DNA of 64,000 bases, from contig OY282376.1 in NCBI GenBank assembly GCA_958295845.1, positions 2,989,022 through 3,053,021 on the forward strand. The letters run 5' to 3'. The translations under genes were made by a program, and so were the position numbers. Below, in pieces: positions 17,089-25,472 of the stretch (the stretch's first letter is position 1; the number at the start of each line of letters is the position of its first letter). The notes beneath the pieces are model-generated. The model had not been told where the DNA came from. It searched no databases and saw nothing but the letters and a program-made list of their open reading frames with translations. This DNA comes from Caldilineaceae bacterium. GTDB lineage: Bacteria > Chloroflexota > Anaerolineae > Caldilineales > Caldilineaceae.

Positions 17089-18231
17089 TCAGATACTCAA
17101 GTCTCTCAAATTGTAGTTCTTGAGGATGGCTGCACGCGTGGCCTCGCTCCAACGATTGGCGTTTTCCTCCCCTGCAAAGGGTTGGTAGACGTAACGTTGT
17201 TCGTGGGGGAAGCGCTGATGGCGGGCGTCGATTGCGAGGGCGATCAAACGCGACCGTTCGCGGACTCGTTCCTCATCGTAGACGACCTCCTGGCCGCCGT
17301 GTACGGTCCGAACATTGAGGACTGAGCGGCGGCGGTGAAAGCCGAAGTTGATGGTAATTCGCTTGTCCGGCGAGGTATTGGCGAACGAGGCGTGTAAAGC
17401 CTGGCGGTTGGACATGCAAACGTCGCCTGGCTCGCAGACCATCGGCACGGCGCCGGGCAGCCGGTCGGAGCCGTTTTCCTCCACCATCGCCTTAATGTCG
17501 TATTTACCCTTCTTGTGGGAGCCGGGAAGCAGCCAGACGCCGTTTTCGGCCGTGCTACCGTACAGTTGCGCCATGAAGTTGAAACCGTGTGAGCCTTCGT
17601 CCAGGTCGGGGCTGGCCCAATGGGTAGTCCCGTCGTGGTGCCAGGCGACGGATGGCCCCAGCCCTGCGCGTTTGACGATGACCGACTCGGTGAATGGGGT
17701 AAAGTCGGGGCCGTTGACTGCTTCGGCTATCGCCAGCAATTGGGGGTGTCCGTACAGCCGCAGGCAGGAGTCCATGATCTGGAGGGGGCTGCTGATACTG
17801 TTGATGACGTAGTCAGGGGCATCTGTCGGTGGAGCGGGCTCGTTCATCTTTGCGGGATGGCGTCCGCTTACCAGCTCTGTGCCGCCGTAGGGATCGCTCA
17901 ACGGCTTGGCGAAGCGAAATGATGGCCTTTCGAGATCGGACCCCATGGCTGGCCGGCCCTGTGCGTCAACTGTTGCGTCTTTGGTGTAGGGCGCCCTTTC
18001 CAAGGCATTTTCCATTTCCGCCTGCAGTTCGCTGAGCTCATCCGCGCCCAGAGCTCCTTCGAGTACGTAGAATCCGCAGCGCCAGTAGGCATCAATGATC
18101 TCCTGATCGAGCGTGCCGTCGTCATTGAACCGAATCGGGCCCCGGTTGCCCAGCTCGTAGGCTTTGCGATTTCCTGCGCTGATGTATGTATCCAAACTGC
18201 TGGTATTCTCGAAATTGGAGTTGCTACTCAT
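17089..18231 (-). CDS. Phytanoyl-CoA dioxygenase (PhyH) family protein
   Basis: A 380-residue putative Fe(II)/2-oxoglutarate oxygenase, the longest of the three PhyH proteins here. The triad is H198-x-D200 (AWHHDGT) and H280 (ALHASFAN), with the co-substrate Arg at R291 (DKRITINF). An N-terminal extension of about 45 residues and a long segment between 80 and 145 distinguish it from the other two. AAAGGGAAAG precedes the ATG. It lies 104 bases upstream of the Dpp-type permease pair on the same strand, so it may be part of that transcript and act on the imported substrate. Confidence 0.87.
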   Translation of the reverse strand: MSSNSNFENTSSLDTYISAGNRKAYELGNRGPIRFNDDGTLDQEIIDAYWRCGFYVLEGALGADELSELQAEMENALERAPYTKDATVDAQGRPAMGSDLERPSFRFAKPLSDPYGGTELVSGRHPAKMNEPAPPTDAPDYVINSISSPLQIMDSCLRLYGHPQLLAIAEAVNGPDFTPFTESVIVKRAGLGPSVAWHHDGTTHWASPDLDEGSHGFNFMAQLYGSTAENGVWLLPGSHKKGKYDIKAMVEENGSDRLPGAVPMVCEPGDVCMSNRQALHASFANTSPDKRITINFGFHRRRSVLNVRTVHGGQEVVYDEERVRERSRLIALAIDARHQRFPHEQRYVYQPFAGEENANRWSEATRAAILKNYNLRDLSI

Positions 18232-18569
18232 TGTGACTTTCCCTTTCTTGAGGACATTGACATAGCTCTACACCTGTGAGACGGCACGTGTCTGTTGGTT
18301 TGCAGCGTCATTGGTAAAAGAGACTCAACAAAGATCTCCGTCAAGACGCAGTTATTGCCATGCTTACCGAATTCTATAAGTCTACCGTTCTTAAGAACCC
18401 ACCCATAACGTTCTGAATTGCTCGACACTTCAGGGGGATTCCCGGCCATCCTGCAACAATCTGAGTCACTTAGTCAAAGGTAGGCTATTCAGGAGCCCAA
18501 TGCGGGTCATGGAGTTTCTTCCTCGGATAGAAAAAATCCTTACCGCCAAGGAACTGGTCTGGCCTGCAT
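18232..18569. other. Gene-free spacer between PhyH and EcfT genes
   Basis: About 340 bases without a supported gene. Small frames on the minus strand have no recognisable features. Presumably it carries the 3' end of the ECF transcript and the promoter of the PhyH gene, but I cannot point to a convincing hairpin or promoter. Confidence 0.4.
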
Positions 18570-19454
18570 TTAGAAATTGCGCTGTGGTGTATACGGTAAC
18601 ACACCATATCCGAAGCTGTTGGCCAGGACGAGGCACGCTACAGCAATGATAATCAGCAGAGCGGTGACTCCCCAATCTGCCCTTCGCCAGTGGACTTCAT
18701 GTATGAACGTCCGTTCAGTGGGAGCGCCGAATGCCCGAGTCTCCAGAGCAAGGGTCAAGTCGTGGGCACTTAGCAGAGAGCTGGTCAGCACGGGCACAAA
18801 CAGAGTCGTCAGTACTTTGATCTGGCGAATAGGATTGTAGCCGCCAAAGTGGACGCCGCGGGAACGTTGGGCGTCCAAGGTCTGGTCGAATTCACGGCTG
18901 ACGGTGGGAATATACCGAAAAGCCGTTGTAAAAACGAAAATAAAGTTATAGGGGATTCGCCAGGAGGCGATGCGTACCTGGGACAGAAACCTGGTCAGAT
19001 CACTAGGGTGGGTCGTCAGAACGAGAATCGGGAAGGCGAGGGAGATGGCGACTACCCGCAGTCCCAATGAGAATCCATAGTTGGCGCCCTGGAGAATGAC
19101 TGGTATGCGGGGACCCCCCGGCGCCCAGGCAGGCCACAGGTGAAAGAGCGTCCGCCACTCGAAATCCACGGTGATGTCCCCGAAGTCTCCGAAACTGGTG
19201 AACCAGACTCCCTGGGTGATCACCATGAAGAGCACAATGTAGGCAAGCACCCACATATAGCGGAATTTCCTGGCAGGGATCCTGGCCAGCACTGCCACTC
19301 CGATAATCCCCAGGATGACCACGGCAAGGAAGAGAGGTTCATTGAAGGCTGCGGCAATCACCAGCACCGAAATCTCGAAAAGGATTTTCGTGAAAGGGTG
19401 CAAGCGATGTACAAAGGATTCTTCCTTGAAGTACTGAATGTCAATTGTCGGCAT
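18570..19454 (-). CDS. ecfT: ECF transporter transmembrane (T) component
   Basis: A 294-residue CbiQ/EcfT-family membrane protein that couples the two ATPases to the S component. The paired Ala/Arg-type coupling motifs near the C-terminal half are visible: AQRSRG (about 209-214) and LETRAFG (about 249-255). Hydrophobic segments occupy about 24-65, 70-90, 130-150 and 265-285. It is the last gene of the set S-A-A'-T (22393 to 18570). The family as a whole imports vitamins or transition metals. Confidence 0.88.
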   Translation of the reverse strand: MPTIDIQYFKEESFVHRLHPFTKILFEISVLVIAAAFNEPLFLAVVILGIIGVAVLARIPARKFRYMWVLAYIVLFMVITQGVWFTSFGDFGDITVDFEWRTLFHLWPAWAPGGPRIPVILQGANYGFSLGLRVVAISLAFPILVLTTHPSDLTRFLSQVRIASWRIPYNFIFVFTTAFRYIPTVSREFDQTLDAQRSRGVHFGGYNPIRQIKVLTTLFVPVLTSSLLSAHDLTLALETRAFGAPTERTFIHEVHWRRADWGVTALLIIIAVACLVLANSFGYGVLPYTPQRNF

Positions 19455-19489
19455 AGTAAGGTCGGCCTACACTTAGTCTAGTACTGCTT

Positions 19490-20320
19490 CTAATGTCGCA
19501 AGGCTGTGATTAGAGTTTCTACAAGCTCTGATTGCGTCAGTGTTGTTTCGGAAATGCCGTACGCCCGCAACCCACGTGCGATTTTGGCCACTGGAGGCAG
19601 ATCCAGCCCGGTGGATTCCAGTACCTCGTCGTTTTCAAAGACTTCCTTTGGTGTGGCATCACAGATGGCGGCCCCTTCCCGCATGACGATGACCCTCGTT
19701 GCATATTCGGCTACCAGAGCCATATCGTGTGTAACCATCAGCACTGTGCGGCCCGCGGCATGCAGTTCAACGGCCAGCTCCATAATCTGACGCCTGGAGA
19801 GGAAGTCCTGGCCAGTCGTCGGTTCATCTAAAACCAGGACAGGGGTATTTAACGCGAGTATGGAGGCGGTGGCCAAGCGCTGGCGCTGGCCCCGGCTCAA
19901 TGCTCTTGGGTGGCGATCTCGGAGAGCATAGAGGGAAACTGCACGCAATGCTTCGCTCGTCTGCTGTTCGACAGCCTCCGCACTAAGCTTATGTAACTTC
20001 AGGCCAAACGAGGCCTCTTCCCAAACGGAGTAGGCGAATATTTGATGGTCGGGATTCTGAAAGACGAATCCGACGATGCGTGACAGCTCGGACACTCTGG
20101 TGGAGCGGGTGTCCAGTCCATCGATACGTACATGACCCTGCGAAGGCTTCAGCAGACCGTTGAAGTGTTTTACGAGTGTTGTTTTGCCTGAGCCATTCGA
20201 GCCGACAATTGCGAGAAACTCTCCTGGCCTGATATCCAGATCTACGCCGCTTAACGCGGAGATCTCACCAGGGTACGAATAGCTAAGATTTCGTGTCTCG
20301 ATAATCGCTTGGTCCGTCAA
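19490..20320 (-). CDS. ecfA: ECF transporter ATPase
   Basis: A 276-residue energy-coupling ATPase. Walker A is GSNGSGKTT, the Q-loop region reads VGFVFQNPDHQ (the NPD(D/H)Q element is typical of EcfA), the signature is LSRGQRQRLA (Arg in place of Gly), and Walker B is VLVLDEPTTGQD. I chose the TTG at 20320 because GGAG lies six bases upstream and it yields the usual EcfA N-terminus close to ETRNLSYSYPGE. An ATG at 20368 would overlap the preceding gene by 32 bases. It pairs with the ATPase at 20337-21191. Confidence 0.85.
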   Translation of the reverse strand: MTDQAIIETRNLSYSYPGEISALSGVDLDIRPGEFLAIVGSNGSGKTTLVKHFNGLLKPSQGHVRIDGLDTRSTRVSELSRIVGFVFQNPDHQIFAYSVWEEASFGLKLHKLSAEAVEQQTSEALRAVSLYALRDRHPRALSRGQRQRLATASILALNTPVLVLDEPTTGQDFLSRRQIMELAVELHAAGRTVLMVTHDMALVAEYATRVIVMREGAAICDATPKEVFENDEVLESTGLDLPPVAKIARGLRAYGISETTLTQSELVETLITALRH

Positions 20321-20336
20321 TATGTTCTCCAACGGA

Positions 20337-21191
20337 TTAGAGAAGCTCCCCAAATGCCTGGACGGCATCCTCGGGGGTCAGCGGCCAGCGATCGAAAGTA
20401 TAACCATACTTGCTGAGTTGATATGCGACTTCCGCTGCGGCCGGCGCGACCAGACCCAACTCGTGGAGTTCCCCGGCCTGGGAGAAGATGTGGCGGGGCT
20501 CCCCTTGCATTGCAATTGTCCCTTCGTGCATTACCAGGACGGAATCGGCAAATTGGGCCGCGGCATCGATTTTGTGTTCTGCAATCAACACCGTCTTGCC
20601 ATGCTCTTTGTTCAGTGACCTAATCAGCTCGAGGACACGCGCGCTGCTTTGCGGATCGAGATTGGACGTAGGCTCATCCAGGATCAAGATTTCAGGAAGC
20701 ATTGCCCAAATTGCGCCGATTGCAACGGACTGCTGCTGGCCTCCAGAAAGGTAAGCGGGCTCGCGCTCCAATAGTTGGTTGATACCAATGGTATTGGCAG
20801 CCAGCTGAATCCGACGGAGGATTTCTGATTTTGGAAGGCCGAGATTTTCGGGCCCGAAGGCCAGCTCTTCCCGCACGGTGTGGGAGAACAGCTGGACATC
20901 GGGGCTCTGGAAGACGAATCCGACCTTCTGGGCCAGCTCTGAAATCGACTGATCACTTGTGGCCGAGCCGTCGATGAGAACCCGTCCACCGACGCGCCCG
21001 GGCACAAGATGCGGAATCAGGCCATTCAAGCACATATACAGTGTGCTCTTGCCGGCCCCAGTCGCGCCGATGAGCAGTGCGATTTCGCCGCGCTGAAACG
21101 TCAGATTGATGTTATTCAGTGCAGGCTCTTTTGCGCCTGAATAGAAGAATGTCAGTTCTTCTACTGTTACGACTGGTTCTAGTGCGGACAT
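20337..21191 (-). CDS. ecfA: ECF transporter ATPase
   Basis: A 284-residue ATPase, paralogous to the next gene. Walker A GATGAGKST, VGFVFQSPDVQ in the Q-loop, signature LSGGQQQSVAIG, and Walker B ILILDEPTSNLD. Two different ATPases in one set form the usual EcfA/EcfA' heterodimer. It follows the S component after a 419-base spacer and is followed by the second ATPase after 16 bases. Confidence 0.9.
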   Translation of the reverse strand: MSALEPVVTVEELTFFYSGAKEPALNNINLTFQRGEIALLIGATGAGKSTLYMCLNGLIPHLVPGRVGGRVLIDGSATSDQSISELAQKVGFVFQSPDVQLFSHTVREELAFGPENLGLPKSEILRRIQLAANTIGINQLLEREPAYLSGGQQQSVAIGAIWAMLPEILILDEPTSNLDPQSSARVLELIRSLNKEHGKTVLIAEHKIDAAAQFADSVLVMHEGTIAMQGEPRHIFSQAGELHELGLVAPAAAEVAYQLSKYGYTFDRWPLTPEDAVQAFGELL

Positions 21192-21610
21192 GGGACAGGG
21201 ATAGAGAGAGTGGGGGCGAGCCTATGGTGCCCTCAACGCTGACTGGCCGTAACTCGGGAACTGGCAGGTTGACCAAAAGAGCCGATAGAGGCTGCACATT
21301 CTGTTGGTCCGGTTCGAGTAAGGCGGTGAGTGAGTGAGAACAGTATCCGGCAACTGTAAGGGATTCCTGACCACTCCCGCAGTACCACAGGCGGAACCGG
21401 CTACATCGCGTGGACTCGCATGCAAAGCATGACTAGCTCACGTGATGTGCCAGAGTTCTGTCGATTGGATCCTACCATGTGCGTTGATCGAATTGTCTTT
21501 TTCCCGAGGCAGGTATGGCAGTACTTGCCGTGGACCGGCGAGGGCTTGCCGGACCCATGGATTGGCTGCAGAGCATTGTGCTCTACGTTTCGAGTATCGG
21601 ATTGCCAAGC
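21192..21610. other. Gene-free spacer inside the ECF gene set
   Basis: About 420 bases between the S component and the first ATPase. Short plus-strand frames lack family features. I looked for B12-, TPP- or FMN-type riboswitch consensus on the minus strand and did not recognise any, so the spacer's role is open. Confidence 0.4.
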
Positions 21611-22393
21611 CTAATCTTCGGATTCATCGGCAGCCAAGATGGAACCGGAGCTGGCAGAGAATCGTATGCCGGCACGATGCAGCCCGATGATAACAGCTGC
21701 TCCCACGACGACTGAGACTACGGTCAACAGTATACGTTGAGCGGGCACGATACCCGACCAGAAGGCAAACACCCATTGATCGGGCCCTTCCGGAAACAGG
21801 AAAGACCAGCCCAGGCTCAGGTAGACGTGATTGATCATGTAGGCCGTCCATGAAATCACGGCTACTCCGATAGATGTGGGCACAGGTTGCAATTCACGAA
21901 TCTTGCCGACCGCCCAAGGGGAGAACCAGATGCCTACCAGGCCGGTGAGATACATGGGCCAATAGGCTGCTTTCGCGTAGACATGAGACCCTATTGCCGA
22001 GAACATGGGCAATAGCGGCCAAGCAAGCAGGGCGATCACGAATATCACGAGCGTCGCGATGCGTGAATTGCGCGTATTCAGCATAAGGAGTCCTGCTACA
22101 AACGCGCCGATGGTATGAGGATAAAAGGTGGCGAATCCAAAATAGGCAGTGGCCGGGCCGATGAAACTTGCCAGGAGACCGCCGATGGTGGCCGCGATCG
22201 CGCCGGCAATGGGGCCAAAAAGAATACCGGCCAGGGTCAGGATAAACTCCTGACCGCCGAAGGTTCCCCCGCCGACAAGGGGAATTGCGGGAAGTATTGA
22301 GGCAACCGCGTAAACAGCTGCCCAAACTGCGAGGTACGCTACTGGAATACCGGCAATGGCGCCACGCCGGCCACCTGAAATCTGAGTCGTCAT
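21611..22393 (-). CDS. ECF transporter substrate-binding (S) component, substrate unknown
   Basis: A 260-residue integral membrane protein with about six hydrophobic segments and the S-component style GGTFGGQEFILTLAGILFGP..GAIAATIGG in the second and third helices. The position directly before two EcfA genes and EcfT identifies the role. Family membership (thiamine precursor, cobalamin, riboflavin and so on) cannot be settled by eye. The ATG at 22393 has GAGGAGG upstream and is preferred; an in-frame ATG at 22417 lies inside a perfect inverted repeat (22414-22452). The C-terminal 20 residues are hydrophilic. Confidence 0.78.
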   Translation of the reverse strand: MTTQISGGRRGAIAGIPVAYLAVWAAVYAVASILPAIPLVGGGTFGGQEFILTLAGILFGPIAGAIAATIGGLLASFIGPATAYFGFATFYPHTIGAFVAGLLMLNTRNSRIATLVIFVIALLAWPLLPMFSAIGSHVYAKAAYWPMYLTGLVGIWFSPWAVGKIRELQPVPTSIGVAVISWTAYMINHVYLSLGWSFLFPEGPDQWVFAFWSGIVPAQRILLTVVSVVVGAAVIIGLHRAGIRFSASSGSILAADESED

Positions 22394-22413
22394 GTCTGCC
22401 TCCTCTTCAGATT

Positions 22414-22452
22414 GCATGTCACCTGTCAGATTTCACAAGACAGGTGACATGC
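22414..22452. promoter_or_regulatory. Perfect 14-bp inverted repeat at the start of the ECF S gene
   Basis: GCATGTCACCTGTC (22414-22427) and GACAGGTGACATGC (22439-22452) are perfect inverse copies around an 11-base loop. It lies in the 118-base gap between the SBP gene and the S component and covers an upstream in-frame ATG. No T-run flanks it, so an operator or an RNA hairpin controlling translation is more likely than a terminator. Confidence 0.6.
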
Positions 22453-22511
22453 ATTTCATAAGCACGCTGACCAAAGGAGCAGATCCTGGATATTGCCTAA
22501 TGCTTTGCCAC

Positions 22512-24170
22512 CTACTCCTCTACCCAAACACGGTGAAACATATGGGTGTCCATCGGCGACGGAACATAGTTCTGCACGCGAGGCGTCGATACGTCGACAT
22601 AGATGTTGTGGGTCAGCGGAATATAGGGCAGGTCTTCGGCGAATTGGGCGTCTACTGCCTGGTACAGGGTGGTGCGTTCTGCATCGTCGACAGTTGCGCG
22701 TGCGGCGGCGATGTTGGCGTCGACATCGGCGTTGGCGTAGCGGGCGTAGTTGCCACCGGCGCCCAGATTATCGGAGTGCATGAGCGGAAAGTAGAAGCCA
22801 TCAGGGTCGGCATAGTCGGTTACGCGGTACATCCAGGCAAGGTCATAGTTGCCCGTTTCCAGGGCTTCCATGTATGGACCGAACTCAGTCGGTCTGATCT
22901 CGATGGTTATGCCAATCTCTTTCAGGTTTGCCTGATAGATTTCCAGCATCTTGATCAGGTTGCCCCAAGGCGGCAGAATAACGTCGAAGGTGCCGGGGAC
23001 GCCATCGGCAAAGCCGGCCTCGGCCATCAACGCTTTGGCCGATTCCAGATTGGTCGGATAGTTCAGGACCGCGTCCTCACTGTAGCCGAGCAACCCGGGG
23101 GGAAGCAGACCCTGGGCGACGTTGGCCCGCCCTTGCAGGCTGGCGATGATAGCATCCAGGTCGAGGGCGTAGCGGACGGCCTGCCGCAGCTTTGGATTGG
23201 TGCCGAAGGGTTCGTTATCCAGGTTTACGGCAATGAAGTCGGTGTGAAAAGTCTCGGCCCAGCCCAGCTTTTCTTTGAAGACCGGGTCGGTGCTGAAGCG
23301 CTCCCAGTGTGCGGGGGGGACCCATGCCATATCGAGGCGTCCGGCATCCAGTTCAACGATGCGCGTGTTTTCGTCGCCGATGAAGCGGAAACTGACCGCA
23401 TCCAGGTAGGGGCGCCCGTTCCAGTAGTCCTCGAATGCGTTGAGGGTTATGTCCTGGTTGAGGTTCCACTCGCCCAGAGAGAAAGGCCCGGCGGCGACGA
23501 CGTTCTGGCCGAAGTCCTCGCCCCATTTCTCGACTTCTTCCTGGGGCACGACGGCCAGGTTTATGCTGGCGAGCATCGACTTGAAGGGTGCCAGCGGTTC
23601 GGCCAGCTCGATTTCCAAAGTGCCGGCGTCGACGGCCCTGATGCCACTGACTTCATCGGCGGCGCCGCCCTGAAACTCCTGGGCGCCGACAATGATTGAG
23701 AGCATCCAGGCCTTGGGGCTCCTGGTTTCCGGATTCAGCACGCGTTCAAAGCTGTACTTGAAGTCGTCGGCGGTAATCTCGCGGCCGTTGTGGAACTTTG
23801 CGCCGGCGCGCAGGTTGAAGGTCCAGGTCTTGCCGTCTTCGGACACATCAAAGCTCTCAGCTATGGCCGGTTCGATTTCGCGGCCGTCCGGTGAGAGGCG
23901 GAAGAGACCTTCAAGCAGGTTGGGGGCGATGACGCCCTGGTCCCAGCCTGCGATTGCTGCCGGGTCGAAGCTCTTGGGGTCGGATGAGACAAAGCCAGTT
24001 ACAACGCCGCCCATCTGCGGCCCTTCGGCCTCACCTGAATCTTCGGCCATGGCTTCGTCGGCTGGGGCGGATTCGGTCGAAGCAGCGGGCGCAGCGACGC
24101 AGGCGATCAGGAGTGACCCCAGAAGAGCCAGATTGAGAACAAGGCTCATTGCACGTTTTGCAGGATTCAT
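22512..24170 (-). CDS. ABC transporter substrate-binding lipoprotein, family 5
   Basis: A 552-residue extracytoplasmic binding protein. The N-terminus has a lipoprotein signal ending LLIAC and an Ala/Glu/Ser-rich linker. The family-5 core is clear: TWTFNLRAGAKFHNGREITADDFKYSFERVL split over the first lobe and LRQAVRYALDLDAI in the second. The ATG at 24170 follows AAGGAG. A promoter candidate of its own (24287-24315) overlaps the stop of the upstream kinase gene. No permease is adjacent; the ATPase-less Dpp pair at 15190-16984 further down the block is the likely partner. The substrate is unknown. Confidence 0.89.
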   Translation of the reverse strand: MNPAKRAMSLVLNLALLGSLLIACVAAPAASTESAPADEAMAEDSGEAEGPQMGGVVTGFVSSDPKSFDPAAIAGWDQGVIAPNLLEGLFRLSPDGREIEPAIAESFDVSEDGKTWTFNLRAGAKFHNGREITADDFKYSFERVLNPETRSPKAWMLSIIVGAQEFQGGAADEVSGIRAVDAGTLEIELAEPLAPFKSMLASINLAVVPQEEVEKWGEDFGQNVVAAGPFSLGEWNLNQDITLNAFEDYWNGRPYLDAVSFRFIGDENTRIVELDAGRLDMAWVPPAHWERFSTDPVFKEKLGWAETFHTDFIAVNLDNEPFGTNPKLRQAVRYALDLDAIIASLQGRANVAQGLLPPGLLGYSEDAVLNYPTNLESAKALMAEAGFADGVPGTFDVILPPWGNLIKMLEIYQANLKEIGITIEIRPTEFGPYMEALETGNYDLAWMYRVTDYADPDGFYFPLMHSDNLGAGGNYARYANADVDANIAAARATVDDAERTTLYQAVDAQFAEDLPYIPLTHNIYVDVSTPRVQNYVPSPMDTHMFHRVWVEE

Positions 24171-24286
24171 GTGAATCTCCTTATAAAGTGTGGATTCGGA
24201 CTGAACTGCAAGGAATACAGAGAGTTGCCTTGGCAAGAGTAGAGCGTCGCGGACAACGGTCCAGTTCGGCCCGGAGGGTTGCGCCA

Positions 24287-24315
24287 AAGTTAACAAATCA
24301 ACATTTTATTGTCAA
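24287..24315 (-). promoter_or_regulatory. Promoter of the SBP gene, overlapping the pfkB stop
   Basis: On the minus strand TTGACA (24315-24310), a 17-base spacer and TAACTT (24292-24287). The TGA of the TTGACA is also the stop codon of the kinase gene. It would give the SBP gene its own transcript. Confidence 0.55.
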
Positions 24316-25391
24316 GCGTCCAATTCCTGAATGCCTGGATGCTCCTGCAACGTCTGCAACCTCGAACGTGCCTGCGCCGCATCGACGCTGAGGGCATGGA
24401 GGACACCGAAATCCTCTATGATGAAGGAGGCGGAGACTGACCCGTAGAGAGCGGCCTGGACGGCATCACCGGTCTGTGCCATACCCACGATAAAGCCGCC
24501 GCAGAAGGCGTCGCCGGCGCCGGTAGGGTCGACGGCCCTGGTGGGGTAGGGCGGAATCTGAATCCAGTTCTGTTCTGCATTGGGCAGAAGGCGCATTCCA
24601 CGAGCGCCCATCTTTACGCCGATTCCCTGCGGCCCCAGTGCGAGCAGCCGCCGCGCGGCATCGAAGACGTGTTGACCCTCGGCCTGGCTGGCGACGTCAA
24701 TGTTGAAGAGGGCGTCGGCATGAACGGAGAGTTCCTCGATGCTCGGCAACAGATAGTCAAGGCTCTGAAGGAGGTCAAGGTCGGTCTGGGCTTCCTGGTC
24801 CCAATCCCACCAGGGCCAGTCAAAAGTGATCACGATTTGGTCGCCCCGCAGGCGCTTGAGAAAGGAAGCGTTGGCGCGGCTGCATGGCAGCGGGCCAGGC
24901 GCCAAATGGGCGAAGGACGCTTTGCTCGCGAGACCGGACCACTGGGTCAGGTCCGGGCAGAAGCTTGGCCAAATGCGGCGGTGGAGGGCACTGCCATGGT
25001 CGGCGTATTCGCTTTCGAGGTCTATGATTTCGCCGGCGTGGTCGGGAAGGAGGGCGCGCGCTTCGTCGATCCGGTCAGTTCTGCTGCCGTCAGGGAAGTA
25101 GAAGGCGCGTGAACGTAGGAGGTGGGGTTCCTGCATCTGGGTTACGGCCGAAACGTCAATGCCTGCTTCGGCCAATTGGTCGATCCACTCTGTGCGATAG
25201 TCGGAGCCGATCACGCTAACCAGGCTGACGTCGGCGCCCCAGAGGCGCATGCCGGCGGCGGCGTAGACGGCGTTGCCGCCGAGTTGTCTGGGGGAGATGC
25301 GCCCGTCAGGCATGACAACATCGTCAAGGGTACAGTTGCCGACGGCAAGGAACGGGCTGGCCGAAGTCACAGGGGCACTCTCGCGTGGCAT
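24312..25391 (-). CDS. PfkB-family carbohydrate/nucleoside kinase
   Basis: A 359-residue ribokinase-fold protein. The first PfkB signature region is QLGGNAVYAAAGMRLWGADV (about 36-55), the second is the catalytic DPTGAGDAFCGGF (about 288-300), with the catalytic base Asp in GAGD. Members phosphorylate sugars, nucleosides or aminoimidazole ribosides in the cytoplasm. The first residues before ASPFLAVGN are not conserved, so the start (ATG 25391) may be some codons too early. It is co-oriented with the PhyH gene upstream (81-base gap) and the SBP gene downstream. Confidence 0.86.
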   Translation of the reverse strand: MPRESAPVTSASPFLAVGNCTLDDVVMPDGRISPRQLGGNAVYAAAGMRLWGADVSLVSVIGSDYRTEWIDQLAEAGIDVSAVTQMQEPHLLRSRAFYFPDGSRTDRIDEARALLPDHAGEIIDLESEYADHGSALHRRIWPSFCPDLTQWSGLASKASFAHLAPGPLPCSRANASFLKRLRGDQIVITFDWPWWDWDQEAQTDLDLLQSLDYLLPSIEELSVHADALFNIDVASQAEGQHVFDAARRLLALGPQGIGVKMGARGMRLLPNAEQNWIQIPPYPTRAVDPTGAGDAFCGGFIVGMAQTGDAVQAALYGSVSASFIIEDFGVLHALSVDAAQARSRLQTLQEHPGIQELDA

Positions 25392-25472
25392 CCTCTGGTT
25401 GTGATGGCTGGCAGAAGGTTTCTCGCTTTTCTGACAGCCCCCGCATGCACACTGATGCGAGATGTCATACGG

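Noticed and set aside
20321..20368. ATG start at 20368 for the second EcfA
   Set aside because: It would overlap the preceding gene by 32 bases and add 16 non-conserved residues; the TTG at 20320 has a clear GGAG.
21515..21715. Small plus-strand membrane-protein-like frame
   Set aside because: It has one hydrophobic stretch but overlaps the antisense S-component gene and lacks a ribosome site.
22414..22452. Inverted repeat read as a terminator for the SBP gene
   Set aside because: No T-run follows on either strand and it overlaps a potential start codon, so a regulatory reading was preferred.
22392..23699. 435-codon plus-strand open frame
   Set aside because: It is antisense to the SBP gene at 22512-24170, whose lipobox and family-5 motifs are clear; this frame has none.
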